From positions 1 to 64,000 of the forward strand of contig WJXM01000021.1 in assembly GCA_019456405.1 (NCBI GenBank): a stretch of DNA of 64,000 nt. Reading direction: 5' to 3'. Below are positions 1 to 8,164 of the stretch, in pieces. The notes under the pieces are model-generated. The model was not told the DNA's origin. It was given only the letters and a program-made list of their open reading frames with translations, and did no database searches. How positions within the stretch are numbered: the first letter of the stretch is position 1; the number at the start of each line of letters is the position of its first letter. Both the position numbers and the translations under genes were made by a program. The DNA is from Ferrovum sp. (GTDB lineage: Bacteria; Pseudomonadota; Gammaproteobacteria; Burkholderiales; Ferrovaceae).

Positions 1-188
1 CCGTGCTGGTGCGCGGTGAAACCGGTGCGGTGAATGCAGCGGTGCGCGCTGGGGCGGATGCGTGCGAGCGCGTGGGGGATGGTCTGGTTGCGGCGCACAT
101 CATTGCGCGCGTGCACAGCGAGGTGGAGAACATTCTGCCGACGACACCCGATGCGGGCCAGGGTGGACGGGATGGGGATATCAGTTAG
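1..188 (+). CDS. csoS1: alpha-carboxysome major shell protein CsoS1 (3' part)
   Basis: The 5' end lies outside the window; the frame is open from base 3 to the stop at 186-188. The visible 62 residues are the end of a BMC-domain hexameric shell protein. The run VLVRGETGAVNAAVRAG followed by ADACERVGDGLVAAHIIARVH and EVENILP matches, from memory, the C-terminal half of CsoS1A/B/C of Halothiobacillus. Such hexamers tile the facets of the alpha-carboxysome. After the ILP end of the fold there is a tail of about 14 residues rich in Gly and Asp, longer than in CsoS1A/C and closer in length to CsoS1B. The downstream genes are the usual 3' section of a cso operon, which supports the call. Which paralogue it is cannot be told from this fragment. 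Confidence 0.93.
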   Translation, partial: VLVRGETGAVNAAVRAGADACERVGDGLVAAHIIARVHSEVENILPTTPDAGQGGRDGDIS

Positions 189-218
189 GCTATTTCCCGA
201 GTGGATAAAGGCGTGAAT

Positions 219-653
219 ATGCATATGGACCCGCGTTTGAATGGCTACTTGGCACGCGCACTCACTCACGAGTTGGCGGCGGTACAGCAATATCTGATGC
301 AGGCCAAGTTGACCGGCATGTGGGGGTTATCTGCACAGAGCGCGCAATTCCGCAGGGATGTGAACGAGGAACTGGTGCATGCCGAGCGCTTGATGGAACG
401 CATGTTGGTCTTGGGGGTTCCGTGTAATGCAACCCAGTTGCCCCCCATCCGCCCAGGCAGAACGCTGGCGGAAATGCTGGAAATCGATCGCAAACTGGAA
501 ATAGAGGCGGTCAGGCTCTACGAAGAAGCGATGCTCTATTGCGCCAGACGCCACGATGAGGAAACGCAGGCGCTGATGCACGCCCTCATGGAAGATGAGT
601 TGGGTCATCTCAAGGAATTGGATCAGCAGTTGTCCGAGTTACAGGGAGAATAA
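219..653 (+). CDS. bacterioferritin-like protein of the carboxysome operon
   Basis: A 144-residue four-helix ferritin-like protein. Candidate di-iron ligands occur in the expected order: HELAA near residue 15, EELVHAERL near 50, IEAVRLYEE near 93 and EDELGHL near 125. Bacterioferritin-type genes of this kind are a regular member of cso operons between the shell genes and acRAF; their role there is not settled (iron or redox handling, or protein chaperoning). I chose ATG 219 because AAAGG at 207-211 is 7 bases upstream; ATG 225 and GTG 213 are alternatives. It follows csoS1 by 30 bases and is followed by acRAF after 4 bases, so it is very likely cotranscribed. Confidence 0.88.
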   Translation: MHMDPRLNGYLARALTHELAAVQQYLMQAKLTGMWGLSAQSAQFRRDVNEELVHAERLMERMLVLGVPCNATQLPPIRPGRTLAEMLEIDRKLEIEAVRLYEEAMLYCARRHDEETQALMHALMEDELGHLKELDQQLSELQGE

Positions 654-657
654 GGCC

Positions 658-936
658 ATGATGCAAGCCAGGGATTCAGACACGGATATCACCACGTCAG
701 AGGCGCGCAAGCCGGTGTTGAACCGGCGCTTTGATTTCGGCAGTTATGCCGAGGCGAAGTCCTTCCTGGATAAACTGGCAGGATTGTCCAAGCGAGAAGA
801 CTACTATCCGAATTTGAGTTTTGGAAGAACTTATGTGATCGTCAGCATCGATGCCGTGGGCTGGGCTGCGCTGGCCAGCCGGGAATCCACCTTTATCAGC
901 GAGATGGAAGCACTGGCTGTACCGGGCAAGATCTAG
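658..936 (+). CDS. alpha-carboxysome Rubisco assembly factor (acRAF, pterin carbinolamine dehydratase-like)
   Basis: A 92-residue protein of the PCD/DCoH fold. It has the fold's central signature, with FDFGSYAEAKSFLDKLAGLS in the middle and YYPNLSFGRTYVIVSI later. Genuine pterin carbinolamine dehydratases have a His-His/His triad at the active site; here the place after KRED reads YYPNLSFGRTYV, with no HHP motif, so pterin chemistry is unlikely. In alpha-carboxysome operons this paralogue is acRAF, a chaperone that helps Rubisco large subunits assemble. It starts at tandem ATGs (658 and 661), 4 bases after the bacterioferritin-like gene and 15 bases before mcdA, inside one probable transcript. 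Confidence 0.88.
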   Translation: MMQARDSDTDITTSEARKPVLNRRFDFGSYAEAKSFLDKLAGLSKREDYYPNLSFGRTYVIVSIDAVGWAALASRESTFISEMEALAVPGKI

Positions 937-951
937 CGGGCTGGCGCGGCA

Positions 952-1584
952 ATGGCTGACGGGATCATTGCGATAATCAACCAGAAGGGTGGAACTGGCA
1001 AGACCACTCTGGCGCTGAATCTGGCGGCGGGGTTGGCGTTGCGCGGCTCGACCCATCTGGTTGATGCCGACCCCCAACGCTCCGTCAGCCAGTGGGTCGG
1101 GATGGGCGACGGGCGTGCCGTCCTGCCGTTGGCAGTACTGGGTGGCGACCCTGTCGCCACCCTGGCAAAACTGGCGCGCAACCACCGTTACGTGGTGGTG
1201 GATTGCCCGCCCACTGTGCAAGGTCCGGTCATCGATGCGGTGATGGCTACTGCCAAACTTGTGCTGATCCCGGTTTTGCCTTCGCCTCTTGACCTGTGGG
1301 CGAGCGTGGACATGGGGGCACTGGTGAGTCGGGCACGGCAGAAAAACCAGGCATTGCAAGCCCGTCTGGTCCTGAATCAGATGGAAACTCGCAATACCCT
1401 GTCCCGCGCCATGCGTGAAGCGGTGGCGGCGTTCGATATACCCGTTCTGGACGCCGACATGCAGCGGCGTGCGGCCTACCGCAGCGCCGCAGTGGAAGGG
1501 ACGAGCGTCTATGGTATGGGCAAGCGTGCGCAAACCGCAGTGGCGGATATCGAAGCGATCATCGAGGAGGTTTTATGTCTGTGA
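952..1584 (+). CDS. mcdA: carboxysome-positioning ParA-type ATPase McdA
   Basis: A 210-residue ParA/MinD-family ATPase. The deviant Walker A, KGGTGKT at residues 12-18, carries the signature lysine, and VDADPQRSVSQW and YVVVDCPP follow at the usual distances for the A' and B motifs. In alpha-carboxysome operons this gene is McdA, which binds the nucleoid non-specifically and spaces carboxysomes together with McdB. The frame overlaps the start of the next small ORF by 10 bases, as expected for an mcdAB pair. A plasmid-type ParA is less likely, because no parB or centromere-like repeats are nearby and the gene is embedded in cso genes. Confidence 0.9.
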   Translation: MADGIIAIINQKGGTGKTTLALNLAAGLALRGSTHLVDADPQRSVSQWVGMGDGRAVLPLAVLGGDPVATLAKLARNHRYVVVDCPPTVQGPVIDAVMATAKLVLIPVLPSPLDLWASVDMGALVSRARQKNQALQARLVLNQMETRNTLSRAMREAVAAFDIPVLDADMQRRAAYRSAAVEGTSVYGMGKRAQTAVADIEAIIEEVLCL

Positions 1585-1775
1585 AGAAGATGGGGACAAA
1601 ACTTGCGCAAGGCGTACATCAGGTCAAAGCCCGGCAGAATGAGGGGCCTCCGGACGTGGGGCTGCCCCCCATCCCGGTTGCCAGAACGAAACCAGTGCGT
1701 AGTGCAGCCAAACCTGAACCCGCCAAGGTCAGCAAGTCTGGTGCATTGCACCCGCATCGAATCTGGCCTGACTAA
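1575..1775 (+). CDS. mcdB: carboxysome-positioning adaptor McdB (alpha type)
   Basis: A 66-residue basic, proline-rich and probably disordered protein. Its start lies inside the last codons of mcdA, preceded by GAGGAGG at 1564-1570. The body contains LPPIPVARTKPV and KPEPAKVSKS, and it ends in HRIWPD, so a tryptophan (W64) sits three residues from the C-terminus. Alpha-type McdB proteins are short, disordered and carry a nearly invariant tryptophan at the C-terminal end, so position and composition agree. The protein would link the shell to McdA on the nucleoid. Sequence similarity alone would be weak evidence for such a short protein; gene position carries most of the weight. Confidence 0.78.
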   Translation: MSVKKMGTKLAQGVHQVKARQNEGPPDVGLPPIPVARTKPVRSAAKPEPAKVSKSGALHPHRIWPD

Positions 1776-1836
1776 ACGCAGGATTTTGCCGTTTCGCTCC
1801 ATTTTTAGGGACGAGAGCGAGTAGTTCGATGGGTAT

Positions 1837-1849
1837 GGCAGGACCTGCC
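1837..1849. repeat. GGCAGG-A-CCTGCC inverted repeat in the mcdB-cbbQ spacer
   Basis: A perfect 6-bp inverted repeat with one central base, in the 205-bp spacer between mcdB and cbbQ. It could fold as a 5-bp stem with a 3-base loop or be a protein site. There is no T tract after it, so it is not a clear terminator. The rest of the spacer shows only the cbbQ ribosome-binding site (AGGAG at 1971-1975). Function unknown. Confidence 0.3.
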
Positions 1850-1980
1850 GACAAGATTGCGGTTTGTATCCCGGCCGGAATCTGTTTTGTATCGTGCCGC
1901 AATTTGCGATGTGGGGCAGTGTGACATTCATGGCGATGTCAATGACGGCCCCCACCTACCCACTAATAAAAGGAGTCACC

Positions 1981-2784
1981 ATGAACGATGTGATCAACCA
2001 GTACCGCATCGAAAAAGAGCCCTACTACCATACCGTTGCCGACGAAGTCGATCTTTACGAGGCTGCCTACGGTGTGCGCATGCCGATGATGCTCAAAGGG
2101 CCGACAGGATGCGGAAAGACTCGTTTTGTCGAATATATGGCGTGGAAGTTGGGCAAGCCCCTGATCACCGTGGCCTGCAACGAAGACATGACCGCATCCG
2201 ACCTGGTCGGACGCTTTCTGCTGGACGCCAACGGCACCCGTTGGCAGGATGGGCCGCTCGCTATCGCCGCCCGGTTTGGGGCAATCTGTTACCTCGACGA
2301 GGTGGTGGAAGCCCGGCAGGATACCACCGTGGTCATTCATCCCCTGACGGACAATCGCAGGGTGCTGCCCCTGGAAAAGAAAGGGGAGTTGGTGCACGCC
2401 CACCCCGATTTTCAGATCGTGATTTCCTACAATCCGGGCTATCAGAGCCTGATGAAGGATCTGAAGCAGTCTACCAAGCAACGCTTCGGCGCACTCGACT
2501 TCAATTATCCTGAGCATGCGATCGAGGTGGAGATCGTTTCTCACGAGACGAGGGTGCCCAACGAGATTTCCGACAAGTTGGTTTCGATTGCAGAGCGGGC
2601 GAGAAACCTCAAGGGGCACGGTCTGGACGAAGGAATTTCGACCCGGATGCTGGTGTATGCGGGCAGTCTGATCGCCAAGGGGGTAGATCCCCGGAATGCT
2701 TGCCGTGTCGCGCTGATTCGTCCGATCACCGACGACCCCGACATGCGCGATGCGCTCGATGCGGCAGTGACGACTTTCTTCTAG
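1981..2784 (+). CDS. cbbQ: Rubisco activase AAA+ subunit CbbQ
   Basis: A 267-residue MoxR-type AAA+ ATPase. Walker A is GPTGCGKT at residues 40-47, and the Walker B region [11 protein letters not shown] is near 105. CbbQ hexamers with CbbO use ATP to remove inhibitory sugar phosphates from Rubisco, and alpha-carboxysome organisms commonly carry this pair. I chose ATG 1981 over an upstream ATG at 1864 because AGGAG lies 5 bases before it and the protein then begins with the family's usual N-terminus. cbbO starts 37 bases downstream. The protein has the normal family length and intact motifs. Confidence 0.95.
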   Translation: MNDVINQYRIEKEPYYHTVADEVDLYEAAYGVRMPMMLKGPTGCGKTRFVEYMAWKLGKPLITVACNEDMTASDLVGRFLLDANGTRWQDGPLAIAARFGAICYLDEVVEARQDTTVVIHPLTDNRRVLPLEKKGELVHAHPDFQIVISYNPGYQSLMKDLKQSTKQRFGALDFNYPEHAIEVEIVSHETRVPNEISDKLVSIAERARNLKGHGLDEGISTRMLVYAGSLIAKGVDPRNACRVALIRPITDDPDMRDALDAAVTTFF

Positions 2785-2821
2785 ACACGGGTCATACAAC
2801 GGAACTTGCCGGAGCGGAAAG

Positions 2822-5158
2822 ATGGCAATAGAACTCGAAAAGTATCAGGATATATTGGACGAACTCGGTGACCACGCTGGCGAAGTACTGCGCGCCTCCT
2901 GGGGCGAGGCGGCGCGGGTGTTCGGCCCACGTGGTCTGGAAGCCTATCTGCGTGGCGCAACCAGCCTGAAATCGTTGGGCCGTGGTACTGACTTGGTGGC
3001 ATCCTTCATCCAGAGTGCACCGGCGGTGGCGCGTGAACTGGGCGAGGACGCGGTGAGCGATTTGCTTGCCGCTGCCATCAAGATGTATTCCAAAACCAGC
3101 GCCACCGTGATCTCCCTGTTTTTTTCCTCCAGTCCGATCGCTGCTTCCCGGTTGGGTGACCCGGAACTGTTCCGGAGTTATCTGCACCTGATCGATACCC
3201 TGCTCGCCCAGGCACCGCGTGGCGTGCGTCCGATGCTGGATCACCTCGGCACCCTGCTCGGACAACTGACCCTCGGTGGTCTGCGCCGTTGGGCGCTATG
3301 GGGTGCCCAGGCGCACAAGGCGGATTTTGAAGCCCAAGCCAGATATTTCGGTTTGGAGAGCCCGGAATCTTTGGGCGTTCTGCAAAAGGAACGCAAGGGC
3401 ACCTTGTTCGTCGACGTACAGCGGCGCATCGGCATGTACCTGCGCGCCTTGTGGGGGCGAGATTTCTTCATGCGCCCCACCAGCGGTGACTTTGAACAGC
3501 GCGAAGGCTACCAGCCCTATATCGAGGGCTACATCATCCACTTACCCGACGCCTATGACGACCTCGAGACTCCTTCCGGCAAGACCGATGGTGTGGATCT
3601 TTATCGGGCGGCCTGTGCCCATGCTGCCGCCCATCAGATGTATACAAAAGACCCTCTTTCCGCCGAAGCGCTCACGCCCCTGCAAATGGTGGTCATCGGC
3701 ATCATCGAAGACGCGCGCGTGGAGCAGCTGGCGATCAACAGTTTCCCTGGCCTTGCACCTTTGTGGCAAAAACTTCACCACGCCACGCCCGACCGGAATG
3801 CGAGTATTGGAGATTATCTCGACCGTATTGCACGTGCATTGCTGGACCCTGACTACGCAGACCCCGATCCACTGATTGCCAAGGCGAGACTGCTGTTCGC
3901 TGGACAGGCGCATCTGCTTGCGGGCAATCAACTCGCGTGGGACATGGGTGTGACGCTTGCCTACGACCTGATGCAACTGCAGTTACCCTCCTATAGCCCA
4001 CATGCCGATGTGCTCAGCGCGCCCTATCGCGATGACAATCGCTATCTGTGGGATTTTGACGAGGTCTCGGATTTCGCGCATGCGGAACCGTGGAAGGAAA
4101 AACAGGTACGCAAGCATGTCAGCCTCATGGAGTTCGCCAACGAGGTCGAGGTAGAGAACGCAGGTGACGATGCGCAGGAAATCTGGGTGTTATCCAGTGA
4201 ACTTTTTCCCTACGAAGATCTTGGCAAGAGTTACAACGAACTGGAAGGCAAGGAACCTCCTCCCCAGCCTTACCACTACGCAGAATGGGACTACCAAATG
4301 CAACTGGAGCGCCCGGATTGGTGTACCGTGCTGGAAAAGCACCCCAAACCGGGCGAAGTGGAAGTCATTGACGACATCGTGGTCAAGTACAAACCCATCA
4401 TCGGCAGGCTCAAGTATCTGATCGAAGCCATGCAGCCGCAGGGCGTGCAGCGCCTGCGCAAGCAGGAGGACGGCGATGAGATCGATCTGAACGCTGCAGT
4501 GCGCGCCATGATCGAGATGCGCATGGGCGAGCAGCCCGACCCGCGCGTCATGATGCGCAACGTGCGTAAAGTGCGCGACCTTTCGGTACTGCTGCTGATC
4601 GACCTGTCCGAATCCACCAATGATCCCGTGCTGGGTTCGGATAACACGGTGCTGCAATTGGCGCGCGAAGCCACGGTACTGCTGGCCGATGCACTCGACA
4701 AGATCGGTGATCCCTTTGCCATTCACGGCTTCGATTCCAATGGACGCCACGACGTGGAGTATTTTCGCTTCAAGGATTTCGATGCGCCCTACAACGACCT
4801 GCCCAAGTCCCGTCTGGCGGGTATGCGCGGTCAGTTATCCACGCGCATGGGTGCGGCGATGCGTCATGCCGGCTCGATTCTGAAGCGTCGGCCCAGCAAC
4901 AAGAAATTACTGCTGGTGGTCACTGATGGCGAACCCGCCGACAACGACGTGCGCGACCCGCAATACCTGCGCTTCGACGCCAAGAAAGCGGTGGAAGAGT
5001 TGAACCGAGTCGGCATCACCACCTATTGTCTGAGCTTGGATCCCAGGGCTGACCAGTACGTGTCACGCATTTTCGGTGCCAGGAACTACATGGTGGTGGA
5101 CCACGTGCAAAGGCTGCCCGAAAAATTGCCACTTCTGTACATGGGGCTCACGCGATGA
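2822..5158 (+). CDS. cbbO: Rubisco activase adaptor CbbO (von Willebrand factor A domain)
   Basis: A 778-residue protein with a long helical N-terminal region and a C-terminal VWA domain starting near residue 585. The MIDAS motif DLSES begins at D594, and LLLVVTDGEPADND marks the later metal-binding loop. CbbO binds the CbbQ hexamer and, through its VWA/MIDAS site, docks on Rubisco so that the motor can act. It follows cbbQ by 37 bases, and the next gene overlaps its stop by 4 bases (ATGA), so the three are likely translated from one message. Length and motif set are normal for CbbO. Confidence 0.94.
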   Translation: MAIELEKYQDILDELGDHAGEVLRASWGEAARVFGPRGLEAYLRGATSLKSLGRGTDLVASFIQSAPAVARELGEDAVSDLLAAAIKMYSKTSATVISLFFSSSPIAASRLGDPELFRSYLHLIDTLLAQAPRGVRPMLDHLGTLLGQLTLGGLRRWALWGAQAHKADFEAQARYFGLESPESLGVLQKERKGTLFVDVQRRIGMYLRALWGRDFFMRPTSGDFEQREGYQPYIEGYIIHLPDAYDDLETPSGKTDGVDLYRAACAHAAAHQMYTKDPLSAEALTPLQMVVIGIIEDARVEQLAINSFPGLAPLWQKLHHATPDRNASIGDYLDRIARALLDPDYADPDPLIAKARLLFAGQAHLLAGNQLAWDMGVTLAYDLMQLQLPSYSPHADVLSAPYRDDNRYLWDFDEVSDFAHAEPWKEKQVRKHVSLMEFANEVEVENAGDDAQEIWVLSSELFPYEDLGKSYNELEGKEPPPQPYHYAEWDYQMQLERPDWCTVLEKHPKPGEVEVIDDIVVKYKPIIGRLKYLIEAMQPQGVQRLRKQEDGDEIDLNAAVRAMIEMRMGEQPDPRVMMRNVRKVRDLSVLLLIDLSESTNDPVLGSDNTVLQLAREATVLLADALDKIGDPFAIHGFDSNGRHDVEYFRFKDFDAPYNDLPKSRLAGMRGQLSTRMGAAMRHAGSILKRRPSNKKLLLVVTDGEPADNDVRDPQYLRFDAKKAVEELNRVGITTYCLSLDPRADQYVSRIFGARNYMVVDHVQRLPEKLPLLYMGLTR

Positions 5159-5559
5159 AGAACCTGCCGCACAGTTCCAACAGCCTGTTGATACGCGCAC
5201 TGCACTGGGTGGAGTGGTTGGGGCTGGTTCTGATCGCCGGGGCCACCATGGTGGCCATCGGTCAGGAAATGGTGCTGATGGTCAACCGGCGCGAAGTGAT
5301 GCTGCATGACATCCTCCTGTTTTTCATTTATCTCGAGATCCTGACCATGGTCGGCCTCTATTTCCAGAGTGGCAAGTTGCCGATCCGCTACCCCCTCTAC
5401 ATTGCCATGGTGGCCATCGCTCGCCATATCACTATCGACAGCATGACGGAGATGGATGGCTGGACCATGATCGGTCTGTCCACGGCCATCCTCGTTCTCG
5501 CCCTGGCGGTGCTCGTCATCCGTTACGGCCACATCCACCTGCCCTACGACGAAGGCTGA
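5155..5559 (+). CDS. PsiE-like integral membrane protein coupled to cbbO
   Basis: A 134-residue membrane protein with about four predicted transmembrane helices (approximately residues 15-40, 55-75, 82-100 and 105-125). The sequence resembles the phosphate-starvation-inducible PsiE family: the segment HDILLFFIYLEILTMVGLYF and the conserved Arg-His in AIARHITIDS are typical. No biochemical role is established for PsiE. Its ATG overlaps the cbbO stop (ATGA), which ties its expression to the Rubisco activase. A link to carboxysome or bicarbonate physiology is inference from position only. Confidence 0.75.
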   Translation: MKNLPHSSNSLLIRALHWVEWLGLVLIAGATMVAIGQEMVLMVNRREVMLHDILLFFIYLEILTMVGLYFQSGKLPIRYPLYIAMVAIARHITIDSMTEMDGWTMIGLSTAILVLALAVLVIRYGHIHLPYDEG

Positions 5560-5706
5560 GGCATATCTTCGGGATCATGAACTGCATGGGGCGGATTACG
5601 TGAGGCAGCGGTTGAAACTGGAAACTGCCGTCGCAGTCCATCCCGCGAGATTTCATGGTGCAATGCCGAAAAATCGTTGCGATGGAACCATACAGGAGAT
5701 AGAGCA
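5560..5706. other. spacer before the aldolase gene
   Basis: This 147-bp spacer holds the ribosome-binding site AGGAG at 5695-5699 for the gene at 5707. I see no clear hairpin terminator after the cbb genes and no strong promoter, so read-through from the cbb operon is possible. Confidence 0.3.
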
Positions 5707-6888
5707 ATGCCTTTGGTGAATATGAAAGACATGCTGGCCCATGCTTATGGGCACGGCTATGCGGTGGGGGCCTTCGATGTGGTGAGCCTGGATTTTGTCG
5801 AAGGAGTCATGACCGCCGCCGAGCGTTCCCGTGCGCCCGTGATCCTATCCCTGGCCGAATCTCGCTTTGAGCATTACGACTTCGAGTTGTTGATGTCGGC
5901 GGTGGGGGCGGCGGCACGCCGCAGCCCGGTGCCGGTAGCCCTCCACCTTGACCATGGGACGAACATGGAGTCGGCGGTGAGGGCGATTCGCTTCGGCTGC
6001 AATGGCGTAATGGTGGACACATCCCACATGACGCTCGGAGAGAACCTCGCCGCCACCCGCGCCGTGGTCGAGATGGCTCATGCCTGTGGCGTACCGGTGG
6101 AAGGGGAGTTGGGTTACGTACCCGGTGTGGAGGGCGAGGACGCCGAGCGTCATCCCGGCCCTCTTGCCTATACCACCGTGGCCGAGGCCAAGGGCTTCGT
6201 CGAGCGCACCGGGGTGGACTTCCTCGCGGTGTCCATCGGTACTGTGCACGGCCGACTCAAGGGCAAGGCCAATCTGGATTTCCCGCGGCTGCGCAGCATC
6301 AACCAGGCACTCGGCATTCCGCTGGCAATCCACGGCGGCACCGGGCTCGACGATGACCAATTTCGGCGGCTGATCGCCAAGGGAGTGGCCAAGATCAACT
6401 ACTATACCGCGCTGACCGATGCGGCAGGTGCCGCTATCTGCGCCCGTGTAAAATCGGCGCCAGGCGCCGGCTATGCAGCGCTGGTCAGGGACGTCAGCGC
6501 CGCGATCAGCACCGAGGCCGAACGCTGTATGCGGGTATGGGGGAGTGCCGGGCGCGCTGCCGAGGTAATGTCGCACTGCCGACCATGGGGGCCAGTGGAG
6601 CACCTGATCCTCCACAACGTCGTTGGAATCTCCGAGAAGGAAGCGGCGGTGATGATTGCCGAGGGACAACAGGTCCTTGGTGCCATTCCCGGGGTGCGTG
6701 AGGTGGTCACGGGCAGAGCAGTGAAAGAGGGTGCCCAATACCGCTATTGCTGGCTGGTGCGTTTCGCTGCACCAGAAGTGATCGATTCCTACCGAGAGCA
6801 CCCCGCCCACGTGCTCTTCGCCAATCAGCGTTTCCGGCCGGTGGCAGAGGGACGTATCAGCATCGATTACGCGCTGGAGGGGGCATGA
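5707..6888 (+). CDS. class II fructose-bisphosphate aldolase fused to a C-terminal Dabb domain
   Basis: A 393-residue two-domain protein. Residues 1 to about 290 form a class II ketose-bisphosphate aldolase: LHLDHG carries the catalytic Asp and a zinc His, VEGELG the glutamate, SIGTVHG and IHGGTG further zinc histidines, and KINYYTAL the phosphate site. It would make or split fructose- or sedoheptulose-bisphosphate in the Calvin cycle. From about residue 295, starting at VEHLILHNVVG, the protein continues as a Dabb (stress-responsive alpha-beta barrel) domain with GVREVVTGR and the end SYREHPAHVLFAN. The fusion is continuous with no internal stop. Dabb domains usually dimerise, so an oligomerisation role is possible but inferred. 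The start is set by AGGAG 7 bases upstream; an upstream ATG at 5677 lacks one. Confidence 0.88.
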   Translation: MPLVNMKDMLAHAYGHGYAVGAFDVVSLDFVEGVMTAAERSRAPVILSLAESRFEHYDFELLMSAVGAAARRSPVPVALHLDHGTNMESAVRAIRFGCNGVMVDTSHMTLGENLAATRAVVEMAHACGVPVEGELGYVPGVEGEDAERHPGPLAYTTVAEAKGFVERTGVDFLAVSIGTVHGRLKGKANLDFPRLRSINQALGIPLAIHGGTGLDDDQFRRLIAKGVAKINYYTALTDAAGAAICARVKSAPGAGYAALVRDVSAAISTEAERCMRVWGSAGRAAEVMSHCRPWGPVEHLILHNVVGISEKEAAVMIAEGQQVLGAIPGVREVVTGRAVKEGAQYRYCWLVRFAAPEVIDSYREHPAHVLFANQRFRPVAEGRISIDYALEGA

Positions 6889-6962
6889 AAACCGTTCACC
6901 ACGTTCCACCGGAACAGGTTTGCGCTCATCCGCTACGGGCGGCGGGCGGCACCTGAACTCAT

Positions 6963-7934
6963 ATGCTTTCGACCGAGAAGTTGCTTGCTGCCATGCAGTG
7001 GGCTGTGAAGGCGCTGCGCGATGGTGGGCTCGTCGCCTTTCCCACCGAGACCGTCTACGGCCTTGGGGCGGATGCTGAAAATCCCTCAGCTGTAGCCCGC
7101 ATCTTCGCGGCAAAGGGCCGGCCAGCCGACCATCCGCTGATCGTCCACATCGCGAGCCCCGAACAAATCACCCACTGGGCCAAGGATATCCCGCCTGCGG
7201 TTTGGCGCCTCGCGGGGCGCTACTGGCCGGGGCCGCTCACGCTGATTCTGCGTCGTACCTGCCGCGTATCCGATCTCGTCACTGGTGGTCAGGATACGGT
7301 GGGGCTGCGCATTCCCGATCATCCCCTCGCATTGGCGCTGCTCGAGGCCTTCGGCGGCGGAATTGCCGCCCCTTCCGCCAATCGCTTCGGCCGGGTGAGC
7401 CCCACCACCGCAGCGCACGTGCGCGAAGAGCTGGGCGATGCCATGGACTTGATCCTGGACGGTGGACCCTGCCGCGTGGGCATCGAGTCCACCATTCTCG
7501 ATTTGAGTGGGCAACAGCCCCGGCTGTTGCGTCCCGGCGCGATCACTCCCGCCGAGATCGAAGCCGTCCTCGAGCAACCAATTGCCCGGCCGGGGAACGA
7601 TGCGCCGCGGGCACCGGGCATGCTGCGCTCCCACTATGCACCGAAAACCCCGGTCTACCTGGTTTCGGCTGCGAATCTGGAAGCCGAAGCACACCGGCAT
7701 CTTGCACAAGGGCAGCGCGTTGCAGTGCTGTCCAGAGCAGCTCCTCTTCTGCCCGAGGCTTGTCTCTGGCAGGGTATGCCAACTCACCCGGCGGGATGGG
7801 CCCACGAACTGTACGCGCGGCTGCGCGCCCTGGATGTGCAATGTTTCGATTGCATTCTGGTCGAGGCGCCACCCACCGGTGTGGACTGGCAGGCGGTGTG
7901 CGACCGGTTGGAGCGCGCTGCTTCGGCGCGGTGA
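6963..7934 (+). CDS. L-threonylcarbamoyladenylate synthase (Sua5/TsaC family)
   Basis: A 323-residue protein of the long Sua5 type. The YrdC domain spans about residues 15-200, with FPTETVYGLGADA and KGRPADHPLIVHI forming the substrate and ATP pocket and SANRFGRVSPTTAAHV later in the domain. A C-terminal Sua5 domain runs from about 215, with the linker RAPGMLRSHYAPKTPVYLV. The enzyme makes threonylcarbamoyl-AMP from threonine, bicarbonate and ATP for the t6A37 modification of ANN-decoding tRNAs. Bicarbonate as substrate is noteworthy beside carbon-concentrating genes, though the gene is universal. ATG 6963 has only a weak ribosome-binding site; ATG 6993 is an alternative. Confidence 0.9.
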   Translation: MLSTEKLLAAMQWAVKALRDGGLVAFPTETVYGLGADAENPSAVARIFAAKGRPADHPLIVHIASPEQITHWAKDIPPAVWRLAGRYWPGPLTLILRRTCRVSDLVTGGQDTVGLRIPDHPLALALLEAFGGGIAAPSANRFGRVSPTTAAHVREELGDAMDLILDGGPCRVGIESTILDLSGQQPRLLRPGAITPAEIEAVLEQPIARPGNDAPRAPGMLRSHYAPKTPVYLVSAANLEAEAHRHLAQGQRVAVLSRAAPLLPEACLWQGMPTHPAGWAHELYARLRALDVQCFDCILVEAPPTGVDWQAVCDRLERAASAR

Positions 7935-8097
7935 TCTCCCGGCGCTCGCTTCTCCAGGCGAACAAGGCCGAACAAATACCTCAACCGCACGCCTGCGGGG
8001 TCCTTCAGGGTTTCTGTCCCGCGCATCGCATTTCTCACCAGGGGGTAATTTGCCTGTTTTACCACCATCGTGACAAATCAGTTTTTTCAGAAGTCTG

Positions 8098-8164
8098 TTA
8101 AATTAAGGTAAAAGGTCATAATAAATACAATTAACTTATATTAACTAACCGACTACTTCATAAT
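8098..8164 (+). promoter_or_regulatory. predicted LysR-dependent promoter module driving the small ORF and cyclic-di-GMP gene
   Basis: Box 1 TTAAATTAAGGTAA is at 8098-8111. Box 2 TTAACTTATATTAA is at 8131-8144, preceded by ATAAATACAA. After 14 bases comes a TATAAT-like -10 element, CATAAT, at 8159-8164. The -35 position (8136-8141, TTATAT) is poor and lies inside box 2, as expected for an activator-dependent promoter. The box starts are 33 bp apart, about three helical turns. The same geometry recurs at 17818-17884 and 26430-26496. LysR binding is inferred. Confidence 0.65.

Noticed and set aside
697..1533. A 278-residue open frame on the minus strand opposite acRAF and mcdA
   Set aside because: Low-complexity, His/Arg/Gln-rich translation typical of an antisense shadow in GC-rich coding DNA. 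The plus-strand genes are clearly real.
6885..6956. A 23-residue ORF (MKTVHHVPPEQVCAHPLRAA...) overlapping the aldolase stop by ATGA
   Set aside because: Too short to support by itself, with no recognisable family. It may only couple translation to the Sua5 gene.
5845..7113. A 422-residue minus-strand frame opposite the aldolase and Sua5 genes
   Set aside because: Its translation has no domain motifs and runs across two well-supported plus-strand genes.
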